From Mayfieldus sp963772265 (lineage in GTDB: Bacteria > Actinomycetota > Thermoleophilia > Solirubrobacterales > 70-9), in the NCBI GenBank assembly GCA_963772265.1, contig CAVYWS010000007.1:62001-126000 (forward strand): a stretch of DNA of 64,000 bases, read 5' to 3'. The stretch's first letter is position 1; the number at the start of each line of letters is the position of its first letter. The notes below the pieces were generated by a model. That model saw nothing but the letters and a program-made list of their open reading frames with translations, did not search any database and had not been told where the DNA came from. Of the stretch, positions 10,445 through 19,489 are shown in pieces. A program made the translations under genes and the position numbers.

Positions 10445-11573
10445 ATGGAAGCAGCCAGGCAGAAGGGGCCGATCGCCGTCTACGGGGCCACCGGGTTCAC
10501 CGGCAAGCTGGTTTCCCACGAGCTGCAGCGCCGCGGCGCCGACTTCGTGGTCTCGGGACGAAACAGCGAGAAGCTGGCTGCGCTCTCCAGCGAGCTGGGC
10601 GGCGTGCCGACCGCGGTCGCCTCGGTCGACGACCCCGTAACGCTGCGTGAGCTGCTCGAGCCCTGCGCGGCGGTGATCGCCTGCGCCGGCCCGTTCACCC
10701 TGCACGGCGAGCCGGTGCTCGCCGCCGCCGCCGAGACCGGCACCCACTACCTCGACACGACCGGGGAGCAGTCGTTCATCAGGATGGTCTTCGACCGCTA
10801 CGGCGCGCAGGGGGAGAAGAGCGGCGCCGCCCTGGTCAGCGGGATGGGATTCGACTACGTGCCGGGGGACATGATCGCCGCGCTTGCGGCCGAGGGGATG
10901 GAGCCCGTCGACGAGGTCACCGTCGCCTACCGCGTCGGCGGCTTCGGCCCGACCCGGGGCACCGCCCTCTCCAGCCTGGAGATCTTCCGCGGCGGAGACG
11001 TGGAGTGGCGTGACGGGGCCTGGCAGCCGGCGTCGCGCAAGGTCGACGGGGGGAGCTTCCGCTTCGCGCCGCCGGTCGGCGAGAAGCGGACCCTGCGCTA
11101 CCCGGCCGGAGAGCAGATCACGGTGCCGCGGCACATCCAGACCGCGCGGGTTCGGACGCTGCTCGAGCGGGATGGCGCTGCCACCGCCGCCCGTTGCCAC
11201 CCTGACGCTGCCGGCGCTCAGCCTTGCGATGCGAACGCCCCTGCGGCGTGCCGTCGGTGCGGTGATCAACCGGATGCCGGAGGGGCCGAGCGAAGAGGAC
11301 CGTCGCAACGCCAAGTTCATGGTCGGCTGCGAGGTCCGGGCCGGCTCACGGGTGCGGCGCGGATCGGTGACCGGCACCGACGTCTACGGGCTGACCGGAG
11401 TCACCACCGTGCACGGGGCGCTGCTCGCCGCCGACCCCTCCTACGACCGCTCCGGCGCCCTGGCCCCCTCGCAGGCGTTCGATCCCGAGCCGTTCCTCGG
11501 CGCCCTGTCGGACTTCGGCGTCGCCTTCGAGGTCGAGCCGCTCCCCGAGCCCGCCGCCTCCCCCAGCATCTAG
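10445..11573 (+). CDS. Saccharopine-dehydrogenase-like NAD(P)-binding oxidoreductase, frameshifted
   Basis: About 375 residues. The N-terminus IAVYGATGFTGKLVSHEL is a Rossmann fingerprint, followed by VVSGRNSEKL (NADP-type) and AVIACAGPFTLHGEPV, characteristic of the saccharopine-dehydrogenase/trans-acting enoyl reductase family (mycobacterial Rv2449c-like). One extra base near 11165 breaks the frame; the rest, from LPPPPVATLTLPALSLAMRT to AASPSI, continues in the adjacent frame. In mycobacteria such proteins act on lipid intermediates; here the substrate is unknown. Transcription is probably leaderless. Confidence 0.72.
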
Positions 11574-12210
11574 GTGGAGTCGGGTCCGCGCCCGCCCGCG
11601 GTTCCTCTCGAGGCCGGCATCGGCCCCGAGAACCCGCCCTGCCCGGCGTGCGGGGAGCCGATGTTCGGCTGGGCCAGGGCCCCGAGCTCAAAGCCGGTGC
11701 TCCGCTGCGAGGCCTGCGGGCTCGGGGTCGTCGGCGAGCCGGGCGACGAGGCGGCGGCGCTGCGGGCGCTGGAAGGCCTGCGGATCGACGCCGCAGACCC
11801 GCCTCCGCTACCGGATCGCGAACCGCGCCAGCCTCGCGGCCTCGCTGGGGACGAGCGGCTGGGCTTCGATCGAAGCCGGCAGCGTCTATTTCTTCACCCC
11901 CGAGGCCGTTCGCCGGCTGGTCTCCGGCCGGGGCCAGGTGCTGGCGCGCAGGCGCTGGGTCGCAGGCGCTTCGATCGCCTCGATGTGGGGGACGCTGATG
12001 AACTCGTTCACCTGGGGCCGCAACATCGCGATCGGCTGGCTGGGGAAGGCGACCGCCGAGCCGGCCGCGCAGGGCTGGCAGAGGGGCATGGACCGGGTGA
12101 TCAGCGTCCTCGCGACGCCGCTGGTCCTGGTCGCGGCGGTGCTGCTCGAGACCGGTGCGGCAATCGCCGGGCGCGGCGCGGTGCTCGAACTGACGCTCAG
12201 GCTCGATTGA
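11574..12210 (+). CDS. Zinc-ribbon-containing hypothetical protein, frameshifted
   Basis: A GTG directly follows the stop of the preceding gene. The N-terminus has a CxxC...CxxC ribbon (PCPACGEPMFGW, LRCEACGLG). After one base shift near 11800 the frame continues as TRLRYRIANRASLAASLGTS, then FFTPEAVRRLV and an amphipathic C-terminus ending TLRLD. About 211 residues. The tail resembles a membrane-associating region rather than a clear transmembrane bundle. No family recognised. The 3' end overlaps the convergent hydrolase gene by 14 bases. Confidence 0.55.
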
Positions 12211-13004
12211 GCGCGGCGGAGTCCAAAATCTCTCTGACCAGACGGGCCAGATCGGGCGCCGCGGTCACGTGCGGGAGGCCGTCGCCGCCGACATCGACCA
12301 GCTTCGTCGCGCCGAGGCGAACCGAGAGCTGCTCGGCCGCCGCCCGCAGCAGCGCTGGGGTCGAGGGGCAGAGGACGATCCGGGTCGGGGACTCGAGGCC
12401 GACCATCTCGGCGGTGCGCAGCGACCAGGCCGGCACCGCGCCGAGCTCCGCGAAGAGGCTGCCGGGGGTGCGGCGCGCAACCTCGCCGACAGCCTCGGGG
12501 ATTCGCTCAGCGCCGGGGCCGAGGTGCGGGAGCCCCCCGCGCAGATAGAGGTCCATCGCCGGCCTCGGCGCCGCCTTTCTGCACCGCGGCGCCGATCGCC
12601 TCGCGGTCCGCGGCCAGCCCCTCGGTGGCCTCGGGCAGGTAGGCGAGCAGAGGCGGCTCGATCAGCAGCCCGCCCCGGGCCAGGTCGCGGCGGCGGAGCA
12701 GCAGCTCGAGCGCGGCCACGGCGCCCAGCCCCGACCCGCAGACGATCGCCGGATCGGCGTCGAGCGCCTCGAGCAGGGACGCAGCGTCGCCGGCCTGTTC
12801 CTCGATCGTCGTCGCCGCGTACTGCTCCGGCGCCCCCGATTCGCCCCAGCCGCGGCGGTCGGGGGCGATCACGCTGGCGTCGCCGCCCGTCGCCTCGATC
12901 AGCGGCTCCCAGATCGCCGCCACCGCGGCGGTCTCGTGAAGGCAGAGAAGCGGCGGGCCGGCACCGCGCTCGAGCCAGCGCAGCTCCACCCCGTTGACGA
13001 GCAG
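12197..13004 (-). CDS. Alpha/beta hydrolase, possible CTG start, frameshifted
   Basis: About 268 residues. The fold is clear: VNGVELRWLERGAGPPLLCL, the oxyanion-hole stretch LHETAAVAAIW, DRRGWGESGAP, and the nucleophile elbow CGSGLGAVAAL. One extra base near 12556 separates this from the C-terminal third (DLYLRGGLPHLG onward; a histidine in GLPHV could complete the triad). No ATG, GTG or TTG lies where homologous proteins begin. A CTG at 13004 sits 4 bases after AGGAGG (13009-13014), giving the usual MLVNGVELRW-type beginning; GTG 12989 is the alternative but is 19 bases from that site. It follows the SDR gene in an operon. Confidence 0.7.
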
Positions 13005-13012
13005 GGGGCCTC

Positions 13013-13816
13013 CTACTCGACCCGGCTCCAAAGTCGCTGGCTGATCGGCAGGACGAACTTGCGCGGCGAGTAGCGGCCGACGATCGCGCCCGCGTTCATG
13101 ATCCGTCCCGGCACGACGGCGCGCTTTCCGGCCTCCGCCGCCTTGACGGCTTCCTCGGCGACGTGGTCGGGGGTGGTCCAGATGAAGCCCGGCGTGTTGT
13201 CGGCGCGCTCGATCCCGGCGGCGTCCATGAACTCGGTCCGAACCGGGCCCGGGCAAACGGCGCTGACCGTCACCCCCGCTCCCTTGAGCTCATGGTGAAG
13301 CGCCTCGGTGAAGCTGAGCACGAAGGCCTTCGTCGCCGCGTAGGTGGTCTGCTTCGGCAGCGGCTGGAAGGCGGCCATCGAGGCGACGTTGATGATCGCT
13401 CCACGCCCTCGCCGCGCCATCGCCGGCGCGAAGCGGCCGCTGAGGTCGACCACCGTCTCGCAGTTGACCCGCACCATCTCCACGAGGCGCTCGCGATCGA
13501 CGTCGATGAAGTCCCCCGACGAGCCGAAGCCTGCGTTGTTGACCAGGACCTCGACCTCGAGGCCAAGCTCGGAGATCTGATCCTCGAGGCGATCACGCTC
13601 CGCCGGTTTGGCGAGGTCGCAGGCGATCACGCCGGCCCGGACCCCATGGCTCTCGTGCAGCTCGTTGGCCAGCTCGGTAAGCCGGTCCTCGCGCCGGGCG
13701 ACGAGCGTCAGCGCATGGCCGCGGCGGGCGAGGGCCTCTGCGATTGCCGCGCCGATCCCCGACGAGGCGCCCGTGACCAGTGCGGTCGACGCCTCGCTGG
13801 GCTCGGGCAGCGCCAC
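13013..13816 (-). CDS. Short-chain dehydrogenase/reductase (SDR)
   Basis: 267 residues from a GTG. A classical SDR: TGASSGIG cofactor loop (about 15-22), VARRED consistent with NADP preference, NNAG (about 92), and the catalytic Ser of INVASM with YAATK as YxxxK. The C-terminal part (SPRKFVLPISQRLW) resembles the DltE/YqjQ-like SDRs. Substrate unknown. It is between the small gene at 13821 and the hydrolase at 12197, all on the same strand with spacings under 10 bases, so the three are probably co-transcribed. Confidence 0.85.
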   Translation of the reverse strand: MALPEPSEASTALVTGASSGIGAAIAEALARRGHALTLVARREDRLTELANELHESHGVRAGVIACDLAKPAERDRLEDQISELGLEVEVLVNNAGFGSSGDFIDVDRERLVEMVRVNCETVVDLSGRFAPAMARRGRGAIINVASMAAFQPLPKQTTYAATKAFVLSFTEALHHELKGAGVTVSAVCPGPVRTEFMDAAGIERADNTPGFIWTTPDHVAEEAVKAAEAGKRAVVPGRIMNAGAIVGRYSPRKFVLPISQRLWSRVE

Positions 13817-13820
13817 AGCC

Positions 13821-14087
13821 CTATGCGAGCCCTTCGCGGGCCTCGCGCACCAGGGTCACGGCTTCCGGGAAGACGATCCGGATCGCGTCTCGAACCTGCA
13901 CCGCCTGCTCGTCGCTGCCGCCGGTGAGCTCGAGCCGGTTGATCGCCGCGACGGTCATCTCGACCGCGAGCCGTATCGCGTTGTCGGCCCATGCGACCTT
14001 CTGCGAGGACTGCGCCTGCTCGGCCATCTCCTCCAGCCGGGCCCGCAGCTCCTCCGGGTCGCCGAACATTCCAAATCCACCTTCCAT
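13821..14087 (-). CDS. Small hypothetical helical protein
   Basis: 88 residues from ATG 14087. It is predicted to be almost wholly helical (LRARLEEMAEQAQSSQKVAW, then IRLAVEMTVAAINRLELTGG and VRDAIRIVFPEAVTLVREAR). No known domain is evident. First gene of the likely operon with the SDR and hydrolase. Confidence 0.6.
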   Translation of the reverse strand: MEGGFGMFGDPEELRARLEEMAEQAQSSQKVAWADNAIRLAVEMTVAAINRLELTGGSDEQAVQVRDAIRIVFPEAVTLVREAREGLA

Positions 14088-14221
14088 GCAACAGAGGTTA
14101 GTCGCTGGGCGTCGGTCGCTGGTCGCGCCGGGAAGGTCGCAATCGTCGCGCCTCTCGTCGAGGCCCGGCTCCTACGGTCGCGGCGTGAAGCTGAGGAGCG
14201 GGCGAGCGGGGAGCGGCGAGC

Positions 14222-14846
14222 GTGGAGCAGGCCGGCCTGGTCGCATTGATCGCCGCGATCGCGATCGCGGCGATCTCGGCTCTTGGTCGCCGGGCCCCCG
14301 CACGACGCGCCGCGGGCGCTGGGGGCGGCGATCGGCCGGCGCCTTGCCTGCGCTCCCCGGCTTCCCGACGCCTGCCGGCATCACCCGCTCGTCCGCGCCT
14401 ACGGCTGGCCGCTGGCCCGCCTGGCCCGGGCGCTGGCTCCGCCGCCCGCGACGCGCCCCGGGCCCGGCGGCCTGCCGCTGGTGCCGGTCGACTTCCGCTA
14501 CTGCCGAACCCCGGGCTGCGCGGTGCCGCGCCCGGGCGCCGAGGGCGTTCACCTGACCACCTCGGGTCGGCGCACCACCGCCTTCGTCTCGGTCGACGAC
14601 CGGCGCCGCTCGCGCGGCTACGTCGAGCTGAGCTACTGGCTCTACCGGCCCTCGATCGGCTGGGAACGGCTGATGCGCCGCGCGACGCAGGCCGACATTG
14701 CTGCGGCCGACGGGACCCCCGTCCTGCTGCGCGACGACCCCAACCTGGTCCCGCTGGAGACGATTCCCGGCCGCGACCAGTACGAGTTCCCGCCCGGCGA
14801 GCGCCCGCCGTGGCGCTGGAAGCTGCAGAGCGTCTATCCGGGCTGA
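14222..14846 (+). CDS. Membrane-anchored hypothetical protein, frameshifted
   Basis: About 207 residues from GTG 14222. A single hydrophobic anchor (GLVALIAAIAIAAISAL) is followed, after one base shift near 14282, by PPHDAPRALGAAIGRRLAC and a conserved-looking domain with CRTPGCAVP, EGVHLTTSGRRTTAFVSVDD, VELSYWLYRP and a DDP..LVPLET segment. The even cysteine spacing and the anchor suggest an extracytoplasmic domain. I do not recognise the family. The 134 bases upstream are GC-rich with short GAGCGG-type repeats and hold no gene. Confidence 0.55.
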
Positions 14847-14891
14847 AGCCGGGCGTACGTGCGCTGCGGTCGAGGCGAGATACTGCGCGGG

Positions 14892-15304
14892 ATGTCGGAG
14901 GAGAACGTCGAGATCGTGCGCCGCGGCTACGAGATGTATGCGGCGGGTCGATTGGCGAGGGCGTGGCGGCGCTGTTCGAGGCCGACGCCGAGATGGCGGA
15001 CGCGGGCGGTCTCGGAGTCGCGGGCACGGCGGTGGGCACCCGCCGCGGGCCGGAAGGGTTTCTGCGCGGCACCGAGGAGGTGCAGGAGTCGTTCGAGGAC
15101 TTCCGGATCGAGCCGGAGGACTTCATCGACGCCGGCGACGGGGTGATCGTCCCGGTCCGGATCTCCGGCAAGGGCAGGGCGAGCGGAGTGGAGCAGGAAG
15201 AGCACCTCATGCACCTCTGGGTGCTCCGCGACGGCAAGGTGATCCGCGGTGAGGTCTTCCGGACGACCGACGAAGCCCTCGAGGCCGCCCGCCGGGCCGG
15301 TTAG
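14892..15304 (+). CDS. SnoaL-like / NTF2-fold protein, frameshifted
   Basis: About 137 residues: MSEENVEIVRRGYEMYAAG is a very common beginning for actinobacterial SnoaL-like proteins. The frame changes near 14955 and continues VAALFEADAEM...SFEDFRIEPEDFIDAGDGV, then VEQEEHLMHLWVLRDGKVIR, the conserved end of the cone-shaped NTF2 fold. The span leaves remainder two, so the error is one missing base or two extra. The family includes cyclases, isomerases and ligand-binding proteins; the role is unknown. It overlaps the convergent downstream gene by four bases. Confidence 0.68.
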
Positions 15305-16320
15305 GCCCCCGCTCCCTCCGCCGCCGCCTGCCTCGCCTCCTCGGCCCGCGCCTCGCTCTCGGCCCGGTGGATCAGGTCGCGCCAGTTGGTGGTGCGGAAG
15401 ATCAGCAGCAGCGCCGCCATCCCGAGCACGGCCGACCATGCGGCCATCGCGATCTGGGTGCCGACCGAGAACGAGAGCACGGCGGCGCGCGACGGGCCCT
15501 CCAGGGTCGCCACCAGCAGCGCCTGCTGAGCCCCGGCGCCGCCGGGGGTGAAGGGGAGCATGGTCGAGATCGCCTGCACGCTCATCACCAGCATCACGTT
15601 CTGAAACGAGCCGCCGATCCCGAACGCCTCGAGGAAGAACCAGAAGGCGGCGAAGCGGCAGAGCCAGGCCAGGGCCTGCCAGCTGACGACCTCGCGCAGG
15701 TAGCGGTCGGGCTCGGTGAGGATCGCCACGCCCTGCTTGACCCGCCCCCAGAACTCCTCGGCCCGGCGGGCAACGATCGCAAATCCGATCAGGAAGGCGA
15801 CCCCGAGCACGGTGAGGGTGAAGATCAGAAGCTGCGGGTGCTGGGCCCAGAAGGCGATGTCGAATGCGGGCAGGTTGGGCAGCTCCGGCGGCCGCGGCAG
15901 CAGGCCCTGGGTGAGCGCGTAGACGAAGACAAGCGCTCCGGCCGCGGTGTCGAAGATCGCCTGGACCAGGAACGACGAGGTCAAGGCCGGATAGCTGGAG
16001 CGGTGGATCTGGCCGCGGGCGAGAAAGATCTTGGTCGCGTCGCCGACCCTTGCGGGCACGATCGCGTTGATCCCGGCTCCGGCCAGATAGGCGCCGGCCA
16101 CGCCACGAAACGGCACCCTGATCTCCGGATATGCGGCGTGCAGGACGTTCTGCCAGGCCCGTGACCGGGCCAGGTACATCGCGAGCAGAAACAGCAGCGC
16201 GAGGCTGAGCGCGCCCCAGTTGACGTCGGCGAGGTGCTCGAAGAACTGCCCCGCGGCGTCGAAGAAGGAGCGGAAGCTGGAACCGATGCTGGCCTGTGGC
16301 GGAAGGGCCGGTGCGCTCAC
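15301..16320 (-). CDS. Flippase-like / UPF0104 (LPG-synthase TM-domain) membrane protein
   Basis: 339 residues with about eight transmembrane segments; motifs of the YbhN/AglD/LPG-synthase transmembrane family are visible: LARSRAWQNVL, GINAIVPARVGDATKIFLAR, and late TMLPFTPGGAGAQQALLVA. Such proteins move or modify lipid-linked substrates in the cytoplasmic membrane. Its GTG start overlaps the stop of the DUF2804 gene as GTGA, so the two are translationally coupled and probably function together. Confidence 0.83.
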   Translation of the reverse strand: MSAPALPPQASIGSSFRSFFDAAGQFFEHLADVNWGALSLALLFLLAMYLARSRAWQNVLHAAYPEIRVPFRGVAGAYLAGAGINAIVPARVGDATKIFLARGQIHRSSYPALTSSFLVQAIFDTAAGALVFVYALTQGLLPRPPELPNLPAFDIAFWAQHPQLLIFTLTVLGVAFLIGFAIVARRAEEFWGRVKQGVAILTEPDRYLREVVSWQALAWLCRFAAFWFFLEAFGIGGSFQNVMLVMSVQAISTMLPFTPGGAGAQQALLVATLEGPSRAAVLSFSVGTQIAMAAWSAVLGMAALLLIFRTTNWRDLIHRAESEARAEEARQAAAEGAGA

Positions 16321-17180
16321 CAAACCGCCTCGTGCTCCTCCATCACGCCGAACCCCTCGGCCAGCTCGATTCCCTCGAGCGAGCCGCTGAAGGTGCCGAA
16401 CAGGTGCCGGTAGCGCGAGCGGAAGAAGAGCAGGTTGTCGTTGCGCGCCCGCTCGCTCTCGGCCGCGAAGGCCAAGCGGGCGCCATCGGCGAAGTCGATC
16501 GACTCCAGTCCCGCGAAGGCGACCGGCTCCGGCTCGTGAGGGGAGCCCTCGACCCAGATCGCCCGCTCGCTGCCGCGCTCGGGATCGTTGATGCCGCTTG
16601 CCAGGTTCCAGGCGAGGGCCCGCCCGTCGGCGGCCCGGCCGACGCCCGCCGACCAGTGCCAGCTGGTGTGGCGCTGGTGATAGCCGGCCGACTCGTCCTC
16701 GACCCCGAGCCCGTCGACCCGCCAGTACCGGCCTCCCGCCTCGATCGTGCCGCTGACCGGGACCCCGGCCCGCTTTCGGGTCCAGCCGTAGCCGCGCTCG
16801 CCGCTGGGGCAGATCGACTCGATCGCCTCCGAGTCGCCGAGCCGCAGGTTGGCGCTCACTTCGCCGGCCCGGAGGCGGATCTCGGCGCCGTCCATCTCGA
16901 CCTCGCTCCCCCCGGGAAGGATCCGGGTGTGGGCGTGGCGCCGTCCGCCCTCGCGGTCCCAAACCGCCCAGAAGCTCTGCCGCATCGGCCCGACCTGGAC
17001 CCGGGCCGCGCAGAGCATCACCGCGGGGTCGAAGAGACCGACGTAGCGCCAGCGCTTTCGCATCCGCCCCGCCCGCAGCAGAGGCATCGGCTCGGGAGGC
17101 ACGGGAAGGTCGGGCCGGCCAGGTCCCGGCCCCCGCCAGGGCAGCCTTTCGGCGACCCCTGATCGCTCGGTCACGCTCAT
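16317..17180 (-). CDS. DUF2804-type protein
   Basis: 287 residues from ATG 17180, chosen because the open frame upstream has no plausible content. The chain is rich in beta-strands and Trp (MRKRWRYVGLFDPAVMLCAA, HQRHTSWHWSAGVG) and ends GFGVMEEHEAVW, typical of DUF2804 and similar to the lipocalin-like/AttH group. It probably binds or processes a hydrophobic ligand. Coupling to the flippase-like gene suggests a membrane-lipid role; this is inference. Confidence 0.66.
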   Translation of the reverse strand: MSVTERSGVAERLPWRGPGPGRPDLPVPPEPMPLLRAGRMRKRWRYVGLFDPAVMLCAARVQVGPMRQSFWAVWDREGGRRHAHTRILPGGSEVEMDGAEIRLRAGEVSANLRLGDSEAIESICPSGERGYGWTRKRAGVPVSGTIEAGGRYWRVDGLGVEDESAGYHQRHTSWHWSAGVGRAADGRALAWNLASGINDPERGSERAIWVEGSPHEPEPVAFAGLESIDFADGARLAFAAESERARNDNLLFFRSRYRHLFGTFSGSLEGIELAEGFGVMEEHEAVW

Positions 17181-17249
17181 CACAAATGAAGTTCGCGCTC
17201 GGCCCCGGACCAAGCTCTCTGGTTCAGCCTCGCGCTCACGGAGCGAAGC

Positions 17250-17255
17250 TACACT
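17250..17255 (+). promoter_or_regulatory. -10 element TACACT for the sulfotransferase
   Basis: TACACT is 8 bases before GTG 17264, with no ribosome binding site between, the arrangement of a leaderless transcript. Confidence 0.45.
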
Positions 17256-17263
17256 AGCCCGCC

Positions 17264-18253
17264 GTGACCGAGGCTCGGACACAGGCAGAGGTTCCATCCA
17301 GCGCCCCCCACGATCCCTCCGACGAGGCGATGTGCGCGCGGGCGCGCGAGCGGTTCAGCGCCGACCGCGGCCGCCGCATGCCGCGCCGCCGCCCCCGCCA
17401 CGCGGCGATGCCCACCCTGATCATCATCGGCGGCCTGAAGTGCGGGACGACCAGCATCCACCATTACCTCGGCCTCCATCCCGAGGTCCAGATGTCGAAG
17501 CCGAAGGAGCTCAACTTCTTCGTCTCCGAGCTCAACTGGGACCTCGGGGTCGACTGGTACATGACCCGCTTCGACGACCGCTTCGCGGTTCGCGGCGAGT
17601 CCTCCCCCCACTACACCAACCTGCCCCGATTCGACGGGGTCGCAGAGCGGATCAAGCGCCACTGCCCCGACGCCAAGCTGCTCTACATGGTCCGCGACCC
17701 GATCAAGCGCATCCTCTCGCACTGGGTCCACGCCAAGGGGGCGGGCTATGAGGGCGGCGAGATGGAGGAGGTCCTGTCACGGCCCGACAGCGCCTACGTT
17801 CAGCGCTCGATGTACTGGATGCAGCTTCAGCCCTATCTGGAGCTCTTCGACCGGAGCCAGATCGAGCTGATCAGCTCCGAGGAGCTGCAGAACGAGCGCC
17901 AGGAGACCATGAGGCGGGCTTTCCGCTTCGTCGGCGTCGACGAGGGCTTCACCCACGAGCAGTTCGACCGCGAGTGGGAGAAGTCGAGCGCCAAGACCGG
18001 CGACAAGTACCAGGTGATGGAGCGCCTGATCAAGCTGCCCGGGCTGCGCTCGTTCGACCGCAACTTCGACCGCCTGCCCGAGTCGCTGCGCTGGATGGTG
18101 GAGAAGGTCGTCCACGACCCCGAGAAGCCCTCGGCGCCGAAGCCGAAGCTGCCGGACGAGCTCTTCGAGCGGATGCGGGGCTGGTTCCGGGACGACGTCG
18201 CGGGACTTGAGGAGTTCGCCGGCCGCCGCTTCGAGGGCTGGAACGAGTACTGA
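17264..18253 (+). CDS. PAPS-dependent sulfotransferase
   Basis: 329 residues. The 5'-phosphosulfate loop is clear in LIIIGGLKCGTTSIHHYL (about 50-67) and the 3'-phosphate site in LLYMVRDPIKRILSHW (about 137-152). It belongs to the Sulfotransfer_1/heparan-sulfotransferase-like group that transfers sulfate from PAPS to a hydroxyl or amine. The first 45 residues are basic and disordered (RRMPRRRPRHAA); an internal ATG (MPTLIIIGG) is an alternative start. Acceptor unknown; a glycan or lipid is plausible. Divergent from the DUF2804/flippase pair. Confidence 0.85.
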   Translation: MTEARTQAEVPSSAPHDPSDEAMCARARERFSADRGRRMPRRRPRHAAMPTLIIIGGLKCGTTSIHHYLGLHPEVQMSKPKELNFFVSELNWDLGVDWYMTRFDDRFAVRGESSPHYTNLPRFDGVAERIKRHCPDAKLLYMVRDPIKRILSHWVHAKGAGYEGGEMEEVLSRPDSAYVQRSMYWMQLQPYLELFDRSQIELISSEELQNERQETMRRAFRFVGVDEGFTHEQFDREWEKSSAKTGDKYQVMERLIKLPGLRSFDRNFDRLPESLRWMVEKVVHDPEKPSAPKPKLPDELFERMRGWFRDDVAGLEEFAGRRFEGWNEY

Positions 18254-18267
18254 TCTTCGTCCTGCCG

Positions 18268-18711
18268 ATGCGCGTCGCGGTAGCCGCTGACGAGCGGGTC
18301 GGGGTCGCCGAGCCGGTGGTCGAGGAGCTGCGCCGCCGAGGCCACGAGCCGATCGTGCACGGTGCGCTCTCGGACTCCGAGCGCGACGACTGGGCCTGGG
18401 CATCGGAGGCGGCCGCGAGGGACGTCGCCGACGGCCGCGCCGAACAGGCGATCGTCTGCTGCTGGACCGGAACCGGCGCCTCGATCGCCGCCAACAAGGT
18501 GCCGGGGATCCGCGCCGCGCTCTGCGCCGACGCGCAGACCGCGGAGGGGGCACGGCGCTGGAACGACGCCAACGTCCTGGCCTTGAGCCTGCGGACGACC
18601 TCGGAGGCGGAGCTGGCGGAGATCCTCGATGCCTGGTTCGCGGCCGAGCCCAGCGCCGAGTCCGACGACCGCGCCAACGTCGGGCACCTGGACCAGATCG
18701 GCCTCGACTAG
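18268..18711 (+). CDS. RpiB/LacAB-family sugar-phosphate isomerase-like protein
   Basis: 147 residues, the usual RpiB length. Family features: MRVAVAADE at the start, CWTGTGASIAANKVPGIRAA (about 65-85), and NDANVLALSLRT (about 98). Two positions differ from canonical ribose-5-phosphate isomerase B: the strand reads CCWTGTG instead of CGTGxG, and the RxHN motif is RWN. The acidic N-terminal substrate loop is also changed. It may act on a sugar phosphate other than ribose-5-phosphate. It directly precedes the RibD-C gene, with no gap after the stop. Confidence 0.75.
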   Translation: MRVAVAADERVGVAEPVVEELRRRGHEPIVHGALSDSERDDWAWASEAAARDVADGRAEQAIVCCWTGTGASIAANKVPGIRAALCADAQTAEGARRWNDANVLALSLRTTSEAELAEILDAWFAAEPSAESDDRANVGHLDQIGLD

Positions 18712-19449
18712 GTGCGGCGCCTCGTCCCCGACCCCGGTCCGACCACGGTCGAGCAGCAGCTCGCCGGCCTTGACCTGGTCGACCTCGCCTACGCCGAGCG
18801 CCCCTACGTCGTCGTCAACTTCGCCGTCACGATCGACGGACGGGCGGCGATCGGGGGCCGCTCGGGGCCGATCGGGTCGCGCACCGACAGCGAGATGCTG
18901 CAGCTGCTGCGGACCCGCGCCGACGCGGTGATGATCGGCGCCGGCACGATGCGCGCCGAGCGCTACGGGCGCATGGTCTCCGACCCCGAGCTGCGCGCCC
19001 GCCGCCAGCACAGCGGTCTCGCCGCCGACCCGCTGGCGGTGATCGTCTCCGGCCGCCTCGACCTGCCCTGGGACGCCGGGCTGTTCACCGACGGAGGGGG
19101 CGAGGTCGTGATCTTCACCACCGCCGACACCGATCCCCCGGAGACCGAGACTCCGCTCGAGGTGATCCGGCATGACGGCCCTGCCGTCGACCCGGTCGAG
19201 ATGCTGCGCTATCTGCGCCAGGACCGCGGCGTCAGAGGGCTGCTCTGCGAGGGAGGGCCCGGGCTGCACAGCGTGCTCCAGTCGCTTGAGCAGGTCGACG
19301 AGGTCTTCGTCACCTTCGCCCCCAAGTTGACCGGCGGGGCCGAGCCGCGGATGATCGAGGGAGACCTGCCGCAGCCAAGCGAGTGGGAACTGGCCTGGCT
19401 GCTCGAGGAAGAGGGCGAGCTTTTCGCGCGCTACAGGCGCGCCGGCTGA
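18712..19449 (+). CDS. RibD C-terminal / dihydrofolate-reductase-fold oxidoreductase
   Basis: 245 residues from GTG 18712, immediately after the previous stop. RibD_C features: VVVNFAVTIDGRAAIGG, DAVMIGAGTMRAERYG, LLCEGGPGLHSVL (NADPH/substrate glycine-rich loop) and the late strand DEVFVTFAPKLTGG. Stand-alone RibD_C proteins reduce the ribosylaminopyrimidine in riboflavin synthesis or unrelated lactone/pterin substrates. There are no other riboflavin genes here, so the assignment stops at family level. Confidence 0.8.
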   Translation: MRRLVPDPGPTTVEQQLAGLDLVDLAYAERPYVVVNFAVTIDGRAAIGGRSGPIGSRTDSEMLQLLRTRADAVMIGAGTMRAERYGRMVSDPELRARRQHSGLAADPLAVIVSGRLDLPWDAGLFTDGGGEVVIFTTADTDPPETETPLEVIRHDGPAVDPVEMLRYLRQDRGVRGLLCEGGPGLHSVLQSLEQVDEVFVTFAPKLTGGAEPRMIEGDLPQPSEWELAWLLEEEGELFARYRRAG

Positions 19450-19489
19450 ACCGGCTCCCCCCGCGGTCGAGCGTGTTAGCTTGGCCGTC

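Noticed and set aside
14088..14221. A small gene from GTG 14185 behind TACGGT
   Set aside because: The peptide is Arg/Gly-rich, runs into the wrong frame of the next gene and lacks any conserved pattern.
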